A DNA stretch of 64,000 bases from the NCBI GenBank assembly GCA_014281115.1, contig JACONQ010000001.1, positions 248,001 to 312,000 on the forward strand, in the 5' to 3' direction. A program made the translations under genes and the position numbers. The notes below the pieces were generated by a model that was not told the origin of the DNA, did no database searches, and saw only the letters and a list, made by a program, of their open reading frames with translations. Below are positions 35,231-47,774 of the stretch, one piece after another. This DNA is from Laburnicola sp. R22_1. Taxonomy: Eukaryota; Ascomycota; Dothideomycetes; Pleosporales; Didymosphaeriaceae. Positions within the stretch are counted from its first letter, which is position 1. The number at the start of each line of letters is the position of its first letter.

Positions 35231-36379
35231 TATACCATATACCATATACCATATACCATAGAGAGAGAGGGATGAGTAGAAAGGAGACGGCCGTGGTGGG
35301 TGTGGTAAGGGTTAGGTATGTAGTGGCGGGGACTAGGACTGGGACTGGACTGGATGGAGTAGGAGTGTATTAGGATGCTGGGAGGTTTTATTTTGTGATA
35401 GTGTGTGTGTGTGTGCTTTATCTCTATGCTCTATGCTCTATTATCGGTGGGTGGTGGGGAGGGGGGGAGGGTTCGCATCTGCATGCAATGCAGTAAAGCA
35501 AAAGATTCAGTACCTTTGTTCTTTGCTGTGATCGGATCTGATCTAACCTTCCTTGTAGCTGTAGCACTTATTTCCGCTTCACTATACCATCCATCATCCA
35601 TCCACTCTCAACTTCACTATTTTACAATTCACTTCACTTCACTTCACTTCACTTCCACGCATCAATCACACATCCTATTCATGATAATCTCGCTACCAGA
35701 TATACATACACCCGCACACACACACATACCCCAACCTCAAGATTCCACGCTCCATAAGATGCTCATAACACATCTATCTGTCCACACAACCATCATCATA
35801 CCTCGCATACTAAATCTCATCTCATCTACGTGAGGAGAAAATCATCCGAGACGCCGTTTATGCCACCCCTCTCCGTTTCAAGGCGTCAAGTAGATGATTG
35901 CCGCGCGTGGAGCAAGGACACGCATCCATCCATCCCACACGCCCCTTCCCTTTCCTTCACGATAACGCCAAAACAGCCACCTCGCCGTCGCTGAAGCATA
36001 CTCAATCACATCGTTTATCTCGTATCGTATCGAATCGAATCGTGTCGCTCAAATGCCACAAGAAACAAGGTCAAGAAAAGTCCGCATCGTGCTCGGTAGT
36101 ACGCTGGGAGAGGTGTCGGGATAAGATTATACATTCGAAATAGGCCGGGTCACGGTGGAGAAGGAGAGAAACGCCCGATATGCAAGTTTTGCCCGAAGTC
36201 GCTGGATTTTTTTCAAAAGGTGGAAAGTGAGTGAGGAAATGCCGATATCAGATGCATAGATTGCCGTCGTGGGGGGTTACGACAGGGCCAGGTACTTGAC
36301 GATGTAGTCGACATGGTCGCATGTTACAACCGCAATATTGAGATCGCTTGTACAACATCAGACTTCGGAGTCGCGGATC

Positions 36380-38479
36380 CTAAGAAAACTTGGTAGTTCT
36401 GTGACTGCCGATTGGATTCAGGTTCGGGCTTGCTTTGCCGCCGCTGCCCCATGAGAGACCGCTCAAGCGTTTGTTGCTCGAGCTAGACGTGGTCGATGCA
36501 CCGTCCCTGCCCTTTACATTCAACTCATCCTCCTCTTCCATGCTGAATAGACCTTGCTCTTCCTCGATCCTCTCACGGTTGATGCTACTGCTGCTAACAG
36601 CTCGGTCCATGCCAAGACGGCCAGTCGAGCTTCCGATGCTGGACGCAGATGTGAGTCGGTTCATGCCGGGGTGCGCGGGAATGCTAGGTAGGCCACCGTC
36701 TTCCGAAGCGCGCGAAGTAAGCCTCGTGCGCTGCAGTTGCTGGCTGATGATGCTCATCGACGCCTGTCGGGGTGGTGACGAGACAAAGGCATTGGCATCG
36801 CTTGTGGGCGGTCGTTGCATGGCACGCAGAGACGGGCTCGCACCAGGATGAAGCGACGAGTTTCGCAGCGGTGAGCCGACGTGGCCGAACTGCGAGCCTA
36901 GCGAACCAGATTCGAATCCCGAGTTTTGTGACGGTTGCTTGCCCCAGATTGATTGGAACCGGGAGGGCGACGCGGTGGCTGCAGAGGGCGATCCCCCTTT
37001 GATGTCCGATGGCGTGGGTGACGCACCTAGTCTAGAGAACGAAGTGCGGTGGGAGAGCGAATTGCCGTCATTGTCGCCATTGTCACGCGAGAAGCGGCGC
37101 ATCTTCTCCTGTGGGGTCAAAAGATCGTTGAGTGATTGCGGAAGCAGATCCTCCTCGAATTTGCCGATAAGTTCAGAATCATCCCACTCGTCATTCATGG
37201 CAAGCGGGGGCCGTGCGCCCACGCTGGAAGACATGATGCCCTTGGACCGATGCGCACCCCGCTCCGAATGCATAATCCCTCGCCCAGCGGGCTGTTCAAT
37301 CGACTCGGGTGGAGAGGAACCCAAGGCGGCCGCCATGCTGCGGGATTTCTCGCCAAACGCCGAGTCGTGTAGGTTCCGGAGGGCAGGAGAGTCGCCATGG
37401 AAAGACGAGGGAGGAGAGCTTGTTAGAAACTTGGCGGGGACAGAAGCACCCAAGGGACCATATAGCGCCGCATGAGAGACGCCCTGGCTGTCAAACGATG
37501 CCGGTAGCTGCACGTCCATGACACTGAGGCTCTTGTGGGCTGTCCCGATAAGCATCCGGCCCTTCTCGTTCGGGGGCGATCCATAGTTGGAGCCGGGATG
37601 AGAAGAAAAGGTGGTATCGATGGTAGGAATCATGTCGTACTGGTCCTTTTGTTTGGCAAGATATTCGTCCTGAATGCCATACTGGTACTTTCCTGGCGCA
37701 GGTGCCATGTGTGCTTGCATGGTCAACAGGGAGCTGTTGGGCGCAGGGTCGGGGTGGTGCGGTATGTTCATGCGGCCAAAAGGTCCTCCGCCACCGTGTC
37801 CATGACCGTGATTATGGCCGTGGCCGTGGTGACCAATGTTGTTGCGATTCACGACATGGCCGTTGGGGAGAATGTGTGCGAGCATGCATTTCGGGCCGAA
37901 CTTGCAGTTGCCCTAGACGAGTCAGCTCCAAATTTGCTCATCGAGATGGTCGCGGCCCTTACCTTTGTGAAATACTTGCATGGGGCTCGCTCTGTCAGCG
38001 GCTCATCCGAGTGCAGAAAAGGACAAGCTTTGCCGGCCTGGCAGGCTCCCTGGCGGTAGAACTTGCAGGGCACGTGCGAGGTACCTGCAATATCAGTACA
38101 GAGAACGACATGGAGAACGACATGGAGAACGACATGTGCAGCGGGGGGCCATACTCTTGTTGTTTGGCGGGCTGCGCGGGCCAGCAAAGCCCATGTCGCG
38201 CAAGTTTGCTGCCTGCCCGTGTCCGTTGGCCATGCGAGCATGCGACGCAGCGGGGACCGGCATGGGCCCGTTGCCATTTGCGCTGGGCATGGTGCCGTTG
38301 GTCGAGTTTTGTCGAAAGTCGGCCGAAGACGTGCGCGAGATGCGCGGGGGATTTGCGTGCAGATCCGAGGGCGGTGGATTGAGTTGATGGGCAAACGGGT
38401 CTTGCTGAAGTGGTGGGGGCGAGTGGTGGGGTTTGCCTGCAAACCGCGGACCTGGCTGATTCGGCACAAACGCAGTCAT
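36380..38479 (-). CDS. lee1: CCCH zinc-finger protein of the Lee1/Cps3 type
   Basis: Exons 38479-38155, 38084-37963 and 37912-36380 join to 659 residues. Two CCCH fingers of spacing C-x7-C-x5-C-x3-H lie at residues 115-133 (CKFYRQGAC..GKACPFLH) and 144-162 (CKYFTKGNC, then CKFGPKCMLAH overlapping it). The second finger is split by an intron after FTK. The rest is low-complexity: a His/Gly-rich patch (HGHGHNHGHGHGGGG), then long Ser/Pro-rich sequence with short conserved islands such as NDEWDDSELIGKFEEDLLP. This layout matches the Lee1/Cps3 family of fungal CCCH proteins, probably RNA-binding. The first intron contains a 12-bp tandem repeat. Start ATG at 38479 gives MTAFVPNQPGPRFAG, usual for the family. 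The cellular target is unknown. Confidence 0.88.
38099..38136. repeat. 12-bp tandem repeat (gagaacgacatg x3) inside a lee1 intron
   Basis: Three perfect units fill the middle of the 70-nt first intron (38154-38085). Each unit is 12 nt, so gain or loss would change intron length only. Confidence 0.9.
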
Positions 38480-39506
38480 GGCTAGCGCGCGGTGAGAGGC
38501 CGGCCGCAGTGAGAGGAGGATGGAGCGTCTTGCAACGGCCGCGCGCACGACGAGCTGGGTGCCGTGGGGAGGGGGAGAGGGAGCGGGAGGGAAACGTCTG
38601 GCGCACACTGCACCAGTGCACGTATGGCGAGAGCGCACAGTCTAGGCTGGACTCGGTCTAGAGGATTGTCGCTTGACGGACGTCAGAGTCCGGTCGCTCG
38701 GCGACATGTATCGAATCGCTCGCCTCTCGCCTCCGCATCGACGCCAGACGAACGGCTCAGTGCTGGAGCCAGTGATGCGCCCGCCAAGATGGTCGACGCC
38801 GTTGCGCAATGCTCGACCCGCGTGCCGCCCCGAGTCGAAGAAAGAAGACGGGCCTTTACGGTAAAGGATAGATCGGAAGAGGTGCGAGGAGCACGACGAC
38901 GTCTCGCAGGCCGCCTGGCGGTATAAAAGAGGGCGGCCTCGCGTCACGCGCGGCCAAGCATCCATCACGCGAGCCACCGCTGGGGGAAGGCGCGACCCCG
39001 GCACGAGAGAGCAAAGCAGAGAAGGCGCCATCCGCCATCCGCCATCCGCCATCCGTCTCTTGACCCTGTGCCTCTTCCTCCTCGTCTGTTCTCCATCGGC
39101 CGTCACGTCACCAGGTTCCATCGACATCCGGATCATCCCTTCCCGATATCGGTTTCACCCTATTGTCCATGTGAGAGTCGCCGTCCACATCCGCGCCAAC
39201 CACACCCGCACGCCTCGTCTGGTCACCAGGCACCCATATACCAATCTGGACCCTCACCACTCGCCACACGCCCTTGGGCGCCATCATCTGCAGGAACCTG
39301 TTTATTTTTACACATGTACACGAAAACCATCTAGCCCTATTCCGCTATTTCTGCTACAACAAAACATGTCCTCCCATATCCTAAGCATACATATCCAACC
39401 GCTGCTGCCCTGAAATAGTGCAATCAAACCGGCCCATTGCTCGGTCCCGAATCTGCACACACCACGTTAGCCCAAAAAAAAAACACCCCCCTTCTGATCC
39501 TGTGTA
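38480..39506. other. Intergenic region: lee1 promoter and leader, simple repeat, TATA-like site
   Basis: It lies upstream of lee1 and downstream of the next minus-strand gene. A gccatcc repeat is at 39028-39054. A perfect tataaaa at 38922 reads on the plus strand, away from lee1, and no plus-strand gene with a sound ATG follows. No coding region called. Confidence 0.6.
38922..38928 (+). promoter_or_regulatory. TATA-box-like sequence (tataaaag) without an assigned gene
   Basis: The context ggcggtataaaagagggc is a textbook TATA box on the plus strand. It could drive a non-coding or antisense transcript, or be chance. Confidence 0.3.
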
Positions 39507-41701
39507 CTAACTGTGCCCGATGCGTAGTATGCCAGCCGAGCACGTGTTGTTGTACCATTCCATCTGGAGGTTGTCCATCATGAAGCTTTGCGGTATCCCC
39601 AGTCCCGACGTATATGCATTGAACTGGATGCCAGAGAGCGCCCGGAACCGGTCATGGAAAGCAACCTGCGTGAGTCGGCAGTTGAGGTAGCCCAAACATG
39701 GCCGAATCGTGACGTTTTGTTCCGCCACGAGAACCTCGCCCTTGAGCGCTGCGTCGTAGCGATACCCCGAGATTCGGAGCGTACAGGACGAAATTCCATT
39801 CAAAGCGCAACCAAAGTATCCGGATCGTGCATGGAACCAGTATGCCTTCACCGAAGCACGAGGGCCCGCGCCTAAGACAAGAATGGACCGGCGACAGTAG
39901 ATGACATACCAGATGACACTGCCGAGCTGAACGAAGGCAAAGGAAAAACCGCAGTGGTGTCTAGACTACCGCTTGCGGAGCTAGTGCTCGAGTTGTACGT
40001 CGACGAGGTCGTGTTGAAGAACACCGGCGACGAAGGAGGGAGTCGAGGAGAAACGTCAACAGGCCTTGTGATTGTAATCGTGGACTCTGAGCTCATAGAG
40101 ATTGTAGACGTCTGGGGCAACGTAATAGTAGTCGAGTGCGAGCTCCCGCTCGATATTGACACGGTCGAAGATGATCCTGGAGTTACTTGGCTCAATATAA
40201 TGCTCGCGGGGCTTGTGGATATTTCCGTAGCGTACGGTCCTGGAGACGAGAAGGTAGCGCTGAGCGAGGCGAAGGAGGGAGTTTCGACGTCCGAGGTCGA
40301 GGATGGCGTGGGCAAATAAAGAGTAAACTGCGTGCTCGCGCTGGTAGGAACCGAGGACGGGACGGCAAGTGAGTTAGAGACGGGAGACGAAGGTGGAACG
40401 AAAGCGCTACCAGAAGGCATAGGTGAAAGCGGAATCGAAGAGCTGCCACTTGGCACAGGCGGGTCCGGGTTCGAAGAGCTGCCAGTAGTTGTAGGCGAGA
40501 GCGGATTCGAAGGACTAGCACTTGGTATGGGCGATAGTAGATCCGAAGAGCTACCAGTTGGCACGGGCGAGAGCGGATTTGAAGGGCCACCAGAAGGCAT
40601 GGACAATGATGGATTTGTTCCGCTGCTGGGAGGTACCGACGACGAGAGAAGTAAACTAGACGAAACGCCTGGAGGAAGTGCTGGAGATGAACTAGGGTCC
40701 GGTGTGGTTGTCGTTAATCCAGGTGTACCAGATGAGCCTGGGGCTATCGGGGAATTGGACAATGTAACTGAAACCGTAGAAGTCCCACCGGATCCCGTCA
40801 AAGTGCTCGTCAAGATGAAAGGTGGAGGGCCAGAGGCTGTTGGCAGGGCCGGATTCACATAAGAAGGAGGTGCAGCAGGCGGCCCTGGTATCGGGGTACT
40901 TATGCTGGATGGACCTGGAGCAGAGACTGATGGTGCCACTGGTGGAGACGATGTAGGAGGCGAGACGCCCGCGCTTGATGGCAGTACTCCTGGAGTAGGT
41001 GTCTGTCCAGGGGGGGGAGTAGGCATCGTCGTGAGACTTTGGCTAGATCGAGTAGCCTGAGGAGTCGTCGTACCGCGTGTACGTGTAGGAGGCGCGATAC
41101 TGTCCAGCCATTGCGTTGTTCCGTTGATCACCGAGTAGTAGCATGTGCCATGGCTTGGGTCCGTGGGCGTTGAACCGATGATGGAGACCGTGATGATGGG
41201 ACCTGGAACCGTAACGTAGACGACACTGCAATCAGCGCCTTGCGCAGCAACTCCTTTGAAGATTTGCAACACGCCCTCCATTGCGGCCCAACATGCAAAG
41301 AAGAAGCCTATGAGCAGGAGTAATGTATACAGCTGATCAAGCCAGTAATTTTGAGCCAGGAGCACTCGAATGAAGGCGGCAGTAAAGTCGCGTATCCATC
41401 TATAAGTGCGGCAGGGCCACCACTCGCAGGGCTGTGGCATCCACGCGTACCATTTGTAGCGTCGTCGACGTGGTGGGTAAAGCGCCTCCTGCTGGCCCTC
41501 GAGTGTCGGTGCGTACGGAGACGTACCAGAGGATGTCGTCAGTTCCGATGTACCGTCCAGTTTCATGGTTGCTCTTGTAGACGGTGTGCCTATGCCGGAT
41601 CGTATGCTAGAGGATTGGCCAGAGGACTGAGCAGACGTCCTTGCTGCGTTCTTGTCGTTCTTGTTGGTGTTCTTGCGGTGCTTGATTTTGCTTTTGCCCA
41701 T
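39507..41701 (-). CDS. Ser/Thr/Pro-rich single-pass membrane protein with conserved C-terminal Cys domain
   Basis: Start ATG at 41701 (MGKSKIKHRKNTNKNDKNA). Exon 1 is 41701-39910 and exon 2 is 39871-39507, for 718 residues. The basic N-terminus is followed by a Trp/Arg-rich stretch and one membrane segment at about residues 125-150 (LYTLLLLIGFFFACWAAM), so probably a type II signal anchor. A long mucin-like region with repeated PS/TG motifs follows. The C-terminal ~120 residues carry four Cys and FHARSGYFGCALNG, SFMMDNLQMEWYNNTC. This end resembles the DUF7371-type domain of fungal surface proteins (from memory, not searched). The intron is only 38 nt (39909-39872), short even for fungi. Likely cell-surface, heavily O-glycosylated; role unknown. 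Confidence 0.75.
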
Positions 41702-43408
41702 AATTAAAAAGGAGGATGAGAAGATGTTGTAGCTATGATACAGCCTCGAAGATGCCCAGAGAATTGTGTTGTGCGGTGTGGAATGGGATGCAGGTCCAAG
41801 ATGTGAAGAGGAAGAGGGCAAAGCTTGCGAGGCGCGCGCATTTGTTTGCCCACAACAAGCTGCTTCCTGCCATTCTGTTTAGTGAGGCGCCAACTAAGCC
41901 GGTGCTAAAAAGCACCTTCCACAACGATTACGGAAGGAAAGAGCCCCTGGCGGTTCCACTATCGCAAAGTGCAGTATCTCGCTAAACGGCACGTGTACAG
42001 GTAAACACCTGGGCACCCTTGGAGTGCAAATAGGACTCAAGCGAAGAAGCATATCTGGGTATCGATCCACCTTTGGCACGGGATACTCCTTTTTTCTACG
42101 TGAACCGAGCTGTTAGGAGTACCCATGGTAGCGGACGTCGCACTACTTGAACTATCCCCAAGAGCATAGTCCACAAAGCGTACACCAAGATTGCCAAACA
42201 TGCTGCATCCATTCTCAAGAGCGCCTCAGCTTAGTTCAGACAGCCATCTGCAGGCTGGGACCTTGTCATAGTCAGCCAACCAAAGTAAGTCTTCTTTCAG
42301 TTTTTCCAATCACATACAGCACTAGGACAACAGTTCAAGTACTATGTGTTACTCCAGGATAAGTAATACAGAGGCTAATTTTACTTAACATGATGTCTCC
42401 CAGCTGCACTTGCGCCTCGGCTTGGTTCAGACAGCCAGCTAAAGTAAGTCTTCTTGTATCGGTTTTTACAATCACATACAGCACTAGGACAAAAGTCCGA
42501 ATACTATGTGTTACTCCAGGATAAGTAATACGGAGGCTGGTTTCATTCAAAATGATGTCCCCAAGCTGTACTTGTACTAACAATGCACCTTGAAGAGAAA
42601 TGAAAAACGAGCAAGTCACGGATCATGTGTATGATCGATATGTTACTAGTCTAATAATAACAAGTGCTCTTTTTATACAGTGCCAGAACAAAGGACAATG
42701 GCGAAAGCACCACTAGAAATTCCGCTGGCGTTCATTTTTCTTTTTCAGAGATTTGCCTCATAGGAATGGCAATCTGGGGCAGAACCCATCCCGTACAATC
42801 ACGGGAAACAATAGGAGTACATTTTGGTCTTCTTATTGCCCATCCTGGGGTAAGCCACGGTAGTCATCTTTCTCCTAGTGCTGGGCACCGAACGCAAACT
42901 GAACAGACCAAAACCAAAAAGATGGATACGGAGAGGAAGAATGACGGTAAGGTCTTCGATGCAGACCCGTTGAGTACTTTGTTAAGTTTTACACAGTGTA
43001 TAGTTTAAAATTAACAATTGTATTAATTGTTTAGGCTTCCTTTGCTACTAGTTGCATTATACTTTAGCTCCCTACTATAGCTAATCCTAATTACGCCTTT
43101 TTTTTACGTACTTTAGCTGTTAAACTTTAGTTGTGCTTACTATTAAGTCTTATAATCTGTAAAAGGTTAGGTTGACTATAAACTGATATGAATAAATGAA
43201 TGAAAGAATAAGGGCATCATGACGACATAGACCTGCCGACTTGGACTTGAAGCGTTCTCGTGTCATCTTGGCATATATAAGTATGTGGTGTGACTTAAAT
43301 ATAAGGAAAATGCTTATTTGGAAAGCAATGGATGGAAGTCGTGTGGTGAAAGAAGCTTGAGCCTTGAGGCGGGGGGAACGTGGTGGATTGCCAAGCGACC
43401 GAGCTTTA
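41702..43408. other. Intergenic region with a 161-bp tandem duplication
   Basis: No gene called. Imperfect tandem repeat at about 42222-42580 (see repeat entry). AT-rich sequence of RIP-like look lies at 43000-43150. A stretch at 42815-42885 resembles 55440-55510 (both contain a cttattgcccatcc-like and a tcctagtg string). Confidence 0.6.
42222..42580. repeat. Imperfect tandem duplication, 161-bp offset
   Basis: cacatacagcactaggacaa occurs at about 42312 and 42473, and ctccaggataagtaatac at about 42353 and 42514. The upstream part (gcgcctcrgcttrgttcaga) is offset by about 189 bp, indicating a ~28-bp indel between copies. Confidence 0.8.
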
Positions 43409-43442
43409 CCGTGCCCGTGCGCGTAACGACCCACGTCGCGTA

Positions 43443-45604
43443 ACGTAAGCGATCACCGGATGCACGCTATCACCGGATGCACGGTCTCCCACACCAAAAC
43501 CCCCCATCTTCAAAATTTGATAAAATGATCAACGAGGACGATATTCAACTAGCTATTGATAATTTGAAATCGCAAAAAGTCGTTAATTTTGCTGCCACCG
43601 CTAAAAAATACAATCTAGATCGTACGACGCTCATGCGCCGCTTTAAAGGGAAAACGACCTCAAATTAAGAAGCCAACTCAACTCACCACAAGCTTCTCAC
43701 AGACGCTTAAGAAGAAGTTCTTCTACAGCATATCTCCAATCTTTCGGACCGGGGAATGCCGCCAACCCCTCAAATCCTAGAAAATTTGATTGTGGAGATC
43801 GTACGAAAGCCGATCGGACAATGCTGGGTTCGCCGATTCTGCCAGCGGCACAAAAACGAGATCAAAAGTGTTTATCTTCGTGGAATCAACCAAACCCGTA
43901 AGGTAGCCGATAATTCTGTATACTTTGAGCATTTCTATCAAGGTGTACGACTTCTCCCTTCTTTAGTTCCTCTGGAATCCGAAACCCGAAGGCATGTGCT
44001 TACTTCTCCCATCTAGCTTGATGAAAAGATCAGAAAGTACCGCATTCGCCATTCAAACATATACAATTTTGACGAAAAAGGATTTCTTCTTGGCCTATGT
44101 CGTACGATGAAAAGAATTGTATCGACCCTGCAACTTCGGAAGAAGAAAATTCTTGGATCAAATCAAGATGGTAGTCGGGAGTTTATATCCCTTCTTGCAG
44201 CAATCTGTGCCAACAGAACAGCGCTCCCACCGGCCTTAATCTATCAAGGCGATTCACATGACCTCCAAGACACTTGGTTAGAAGATTTCGATGGCTCATC
44301 GGACGATGCATACTTTGCAGTCTCAAAGAAGGGCTGGACAAACGATGAACTCGGGATGTCCTGGCTTTCAAAGATATTTGAGCCTCGTACGAGGGAAAAA
44401 GCTGGCAAATCGAAACGACTTCTTCTTGTGGACGGTCACTCGAGTCATGTTAATCTTCGGTTTATTGACTTTTGTGACCAACATGACATTATTCTCACAA
44501 TTTTACCGCCGCATTCAACGCACCGATTACAGCCCCTTGACGTTGGAATCTTCTCTCCGCTTTCTACCGCATATTCAAAAGAAATTGACCGGCTTATTCA
44601 GTCAAGCCATGGATTCTCTCGAGTAACAAAACGAAACTTTTGGACTCTCTTTCGTACAGCGTGGAATTCGGCGTTAACGGTTAAGAATATTCGATCCGCT
44701 TTTGCTACTCCAGGAATCTACCCCATAGATCAGAGCAAGGTACTTCAGAAGATTACAAGGGAGACCCCGTCACCCATTATAAGCGATAGCGAAAGGAAGC
44801 ATATTACCCCAGGCTCTGTACGAGGTCTCCGTCGTGCGGTAAAGGCGATCTCCAAGGAGAAAGAGGATGTCAATCTCGGGATAGATTTAATTATTCGCGC
44901 CAGCGAAAAACTAGCAATACGAAACGAAATACTTAAACATGAAAACCAAGGGCTTCGTACGGCACTTGTTAATGAGAAAAAGGGCGGAAAAGAGGGAAGC
45001 CGGCTAGACTTTTTGACCAAGAACAGCCTGGAGAGGCCCAGTTCTTCTCTCCCGCTAAAGTTGCTGCCGTACGAAGCCGTATGAATGAGCTGGAGCGGCA
45101 GAAACAACTCGAAAAGGCCGAAGCTGAAGAGAGACGCCGGAATCGGGCCACCGAGAAGGAGAGAAAGGCACAGGAGGCTCTTAAGAGAAGGGAGGAGAGA
45201 AGGAAGGCCCGGGAAGAAAAACTGCAACAAAAGGAACGCGAAAAAGAAGAACATCTTGTACGACAGCAAGTAAATAAACAAATCCGGCAGGAAAATCAGC
45301 TTCAAAAGGATCATCAAAAGGAAGAAAAGAAACCTCAGAAGCGGAAAAGAGAGGATACCGTGGTGGAATGCTCCAAGAGGCAGAAATCAGTAGTCGGACG
45401 AAATGGGCGGCAGATCACGCTCCCCTTAAGGTTTCAGGATTAGATAAATAAATATTCGTTTTCGCATAGCTTTCTTTACTTTGTATCCAAAACTTGAAGA
45501 TTATCCGTCGTCTTAATCGGTTGATATTGGGGTTTTCGTACGAGGGGTTCGTGTGCAGGAGACCGTGCATCCGGTGATAGCGTGCATCCGGTGATCGCTT
45601 ACGT
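43443..45604 (+). mobile_element. Pogo-like transposon X (innermost, youngest)
   Basis: TIR about 47 bp, identical at both ends (acgtaagcgatcaccggatg... with CACCGGATGCACG doubled). It is flanked by TA at 43441-43442 and 45605-45606. Length is 2162 bp. Its transposase is the least damaged of the three. Confidence 0.94.
43525..45443 (+). pseudogene. Pogo-like transposase of element X, lightly damaged
   Basis: Start MINEDDIQLAIDNLKS, an HTH (Psq-like) N-terminus. It continues through a Tc5-type HTH to the DDE_1 catalytic domain. All three catalytic blocks are present: YNFDEKGFLLG, LLLVDGHSSHVN and PPHSTHRLQPLDVGIF. The C-terminus is a long charged coiled coil (EKAEAEERRRNRATEKER). Breaks are three in-frame stops (about 43666, 43709 and 44014) and one frameshift near 45000-45050 that separates the coiled coil. 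Some stops fit CAA/CAG to TAA/TAG. Inactive as it stands, but only a few lesions. Confidence 0.85.
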
Positions 45605-45670
45605 TAACGACCCAGGAACACCAAAACACCAGACAAGCTCCAAACTTCAACGCGTCATAACTCCACCACC

Positions 45671-47548
45671 ATGGCACCAATTGACGATGCGCTCGCAGCA
45701 ATCGAATCGCTTAAACTAGGAGAACAACTTATATACTGGAAAATTGCTCGCCAGTTTGGTGTACCGCACAGTACGCTGCGCCGAAGACACCAAGGCTGTC
45801 AGCGCCCACGGGAAGCTAAGCATCGCGATCAACAAGTACTCAGCCCATAATAAGAGTTAGGGCTTGTGAGCTATATTGAAGACCTTACAAAGAGAGGGCT
45901 GCCTCCTATAAGAGAGATAATACAAAATTTCGCATCCTTGATAGCTATAGAGCCTGTGAGCGACGCTTGGGTTACCCGCTTTCTTGACTGACATAGCCAC
46001 TATCTTATCTCTAAATGGACATCTGGAATTGACTCTCTCCGCTATAACGCTGATTTAAACGTTAAGTATAAGCTATACTTTGACTTGCTATATTAGAAGA
46101 TAAAGCAGTACGACATACAGCCGCGCCATTCCTACAATATGGACGAGAAGGGCTTTATGATAGGTATAATAGGACGCTTAAAACGAGTGTTTAGCTGTTG
46201 GATGTGGGAGCAAAAAGAGGTGTAGGCGGCACTCTAAGATAGCTCTTGTGAATGGATCACTCTCTTAGCAGCTGTCTGCGCTAATAGGGAGGCTCTGCCG
46301 CCAGGTCTTATCTATTAGTTGGCAAACAGCTTACTGCAGGCAGCTTGGGTGGACGCCATTAAAGCTGGGCAACACGACGTCTTTGTAGCTTCATCTCTAT
46401 CTGGATGGACGAATAACGACATTGGTTTAGCGTGGCTAGAGCAGGTATTTGATTGCTGCACGAAGCAGAAAGCGCGTCGTGGGAGAGACTGGCGTCTCCT
46501 CATACTTAACGGCCATGGCAGTCACCTCACAAAGGAGTTTATCAACTACTGCGAATCCCATCGCATACTCCTAGCCATATTTCCCCCTCACTCTACCTAT
46601 ACGCTTTAACCTCTCGATGTTGTTATGTTTAAACCTCTCTCTACCGCCTACTCTAAGGAGCTCTCCACCCACCTCCAGAGGAGCCAAGGGCTAGTACCAG
46701 TCAAGAAGGGGGACTTTTTCCCACTGTTCTGGAGAGCGTGGGAGTCCTCATTTAAGACAGAGACTATCCTTAAGTCCTTTGAAGCTACTGGTATATGGCC
46801 TATAGACCCAGAGATTATACTCAAACGCTTTAAGAGAGAGAGCTCTAGGAAGCAAGATAAAGGCGAAGCAGGCCCCTCAGCGCTTAAGGAGAGCAACTGG
46901 CGTCAGATGGAGCGTCTCGTACGCTCTGCAGTGAAGGATACTACCGCAGAAGAGTCAAAGTCGCTCTCCTAAACGCTCCACAGACTCCAAGTACAAAACG
47001 AACTGCTACACCATAAGAACGATGGCCTAAGAGAGGCTCTTACTGCTAAGAAGAAGCACAAGAAGCGCGGCAAATCTCTTGACTTGCAGCAGCGCCAGGA
47101 GTACCACGGTGGTGCTGTCTTCTGGTCTCCGCGCAAGATTAGAGAGGCACGTGCACGAGAGACAGTGAAGCAGAGGGAAGAGCATGACGGGCAGCTTGCA
47201 AAGGCTAATAGGAAGGAGCTTCAAGCTGCTGCTAAGCTACTCTAAGAGCAGGAGGCAGAGGAGAGGCGTGTGGCGAGAGAGGCAGCCAAGGTGGTGAGGG
47301 AGAAGGAGAAGGCTAACAAGGCAGCTGAACGCGAGCGCTAGAAGGCAGCTCGCAACGCTGAAAAAGCTATACAACTATCCTAAAAGGGCAAGCGCAAGGC
47401 CTTAAAAGCCTCTACTTAAGCCAACAAGCGTTAGAAACAACGTAGTGCTGGTGCAGCTGCTAAGGAGGCATCACAGGCTGCATCAGCTGCCCCAGCTTTC
47501 ACCACCCGCCATGGCCGCAACGTTAACCTTCCAAGTAAATTTAGATAG
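45671..47548 (+). pseudogene. Pogo-like transposase of element Y, RIP-damaged
   Basis: Starts MAPIDDALAAIESLKLGEQ. One continuous frame with about a dozen TAG/TAA stops at former Gln codons. Blocks: YNMDEKGFMIGI (first Asp present), LLILNGHGSHLT (second Asp now Asn), and PLDVVMFKPLSTAYSKEL (third present). Coiled-coil C-terminus. Confidence 0.85.
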
Positions 47549-47774
47549 TACAAATTAATCGCATGCCTTTGTTTACTACTCTACTACAAAATCTCGTAAT
47601 AATAGCTATTATAGCTGTTGCAATACCCTCATTTTTGAAGTAGTGAGCGCGTTGTTCCTGGGTCGTTACGCGACGTGGGTCGTTACTGTGTCCGTGCACT
47701 CAACGCCCGGATTCAGTCAACGCCCCGCTGAACGCAAACCACCCCAAATTTCAACACGCCATAACGCCACCAAT

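Larger units (their letters stand above)
34255..36379. other. 2.1-kb intergenic region rich in microsatellites
   Basis: No gene recognised; both flanking genes point their 3' ends here. Simple repeats include ctctg units at 34869-34912 (about nine), gtag units near 35049-35067, atatacc units at 35230-35258, gt repeats near 35402, and cttca units near 35630-35655. A short element related to 29110-29225 lies at 35110-35230. Confidence 0.7.
43426..47683 (+). mobile_element. Pogo-like transposon Y (inside the left TIR of Z)
   Basis: The TIR is about 31 bp: acgacccacgtcgcg, TA, then after the inner insertion acgacccaggaaca, matching the complement of the right end at 47653-47683. It is flanked by TA at 43424-43425 and 47684-47685. 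Own length is about 2094 bp. Interrupted at its own bases 16-17 by element X. Confidence 0.93.

Noticed and set aside
38093..38638. Minus-strand frame starting upstream of the lee1 ATG
   Set aside because: The extension before 38479 has no conserved features; the chosen ATG gives the usual family start.
39060..39413. Plus-strand frame downstream of a good TATA box
   Set aside because: It begins at a non-ATG codon and looks like translated noncoding DNA.
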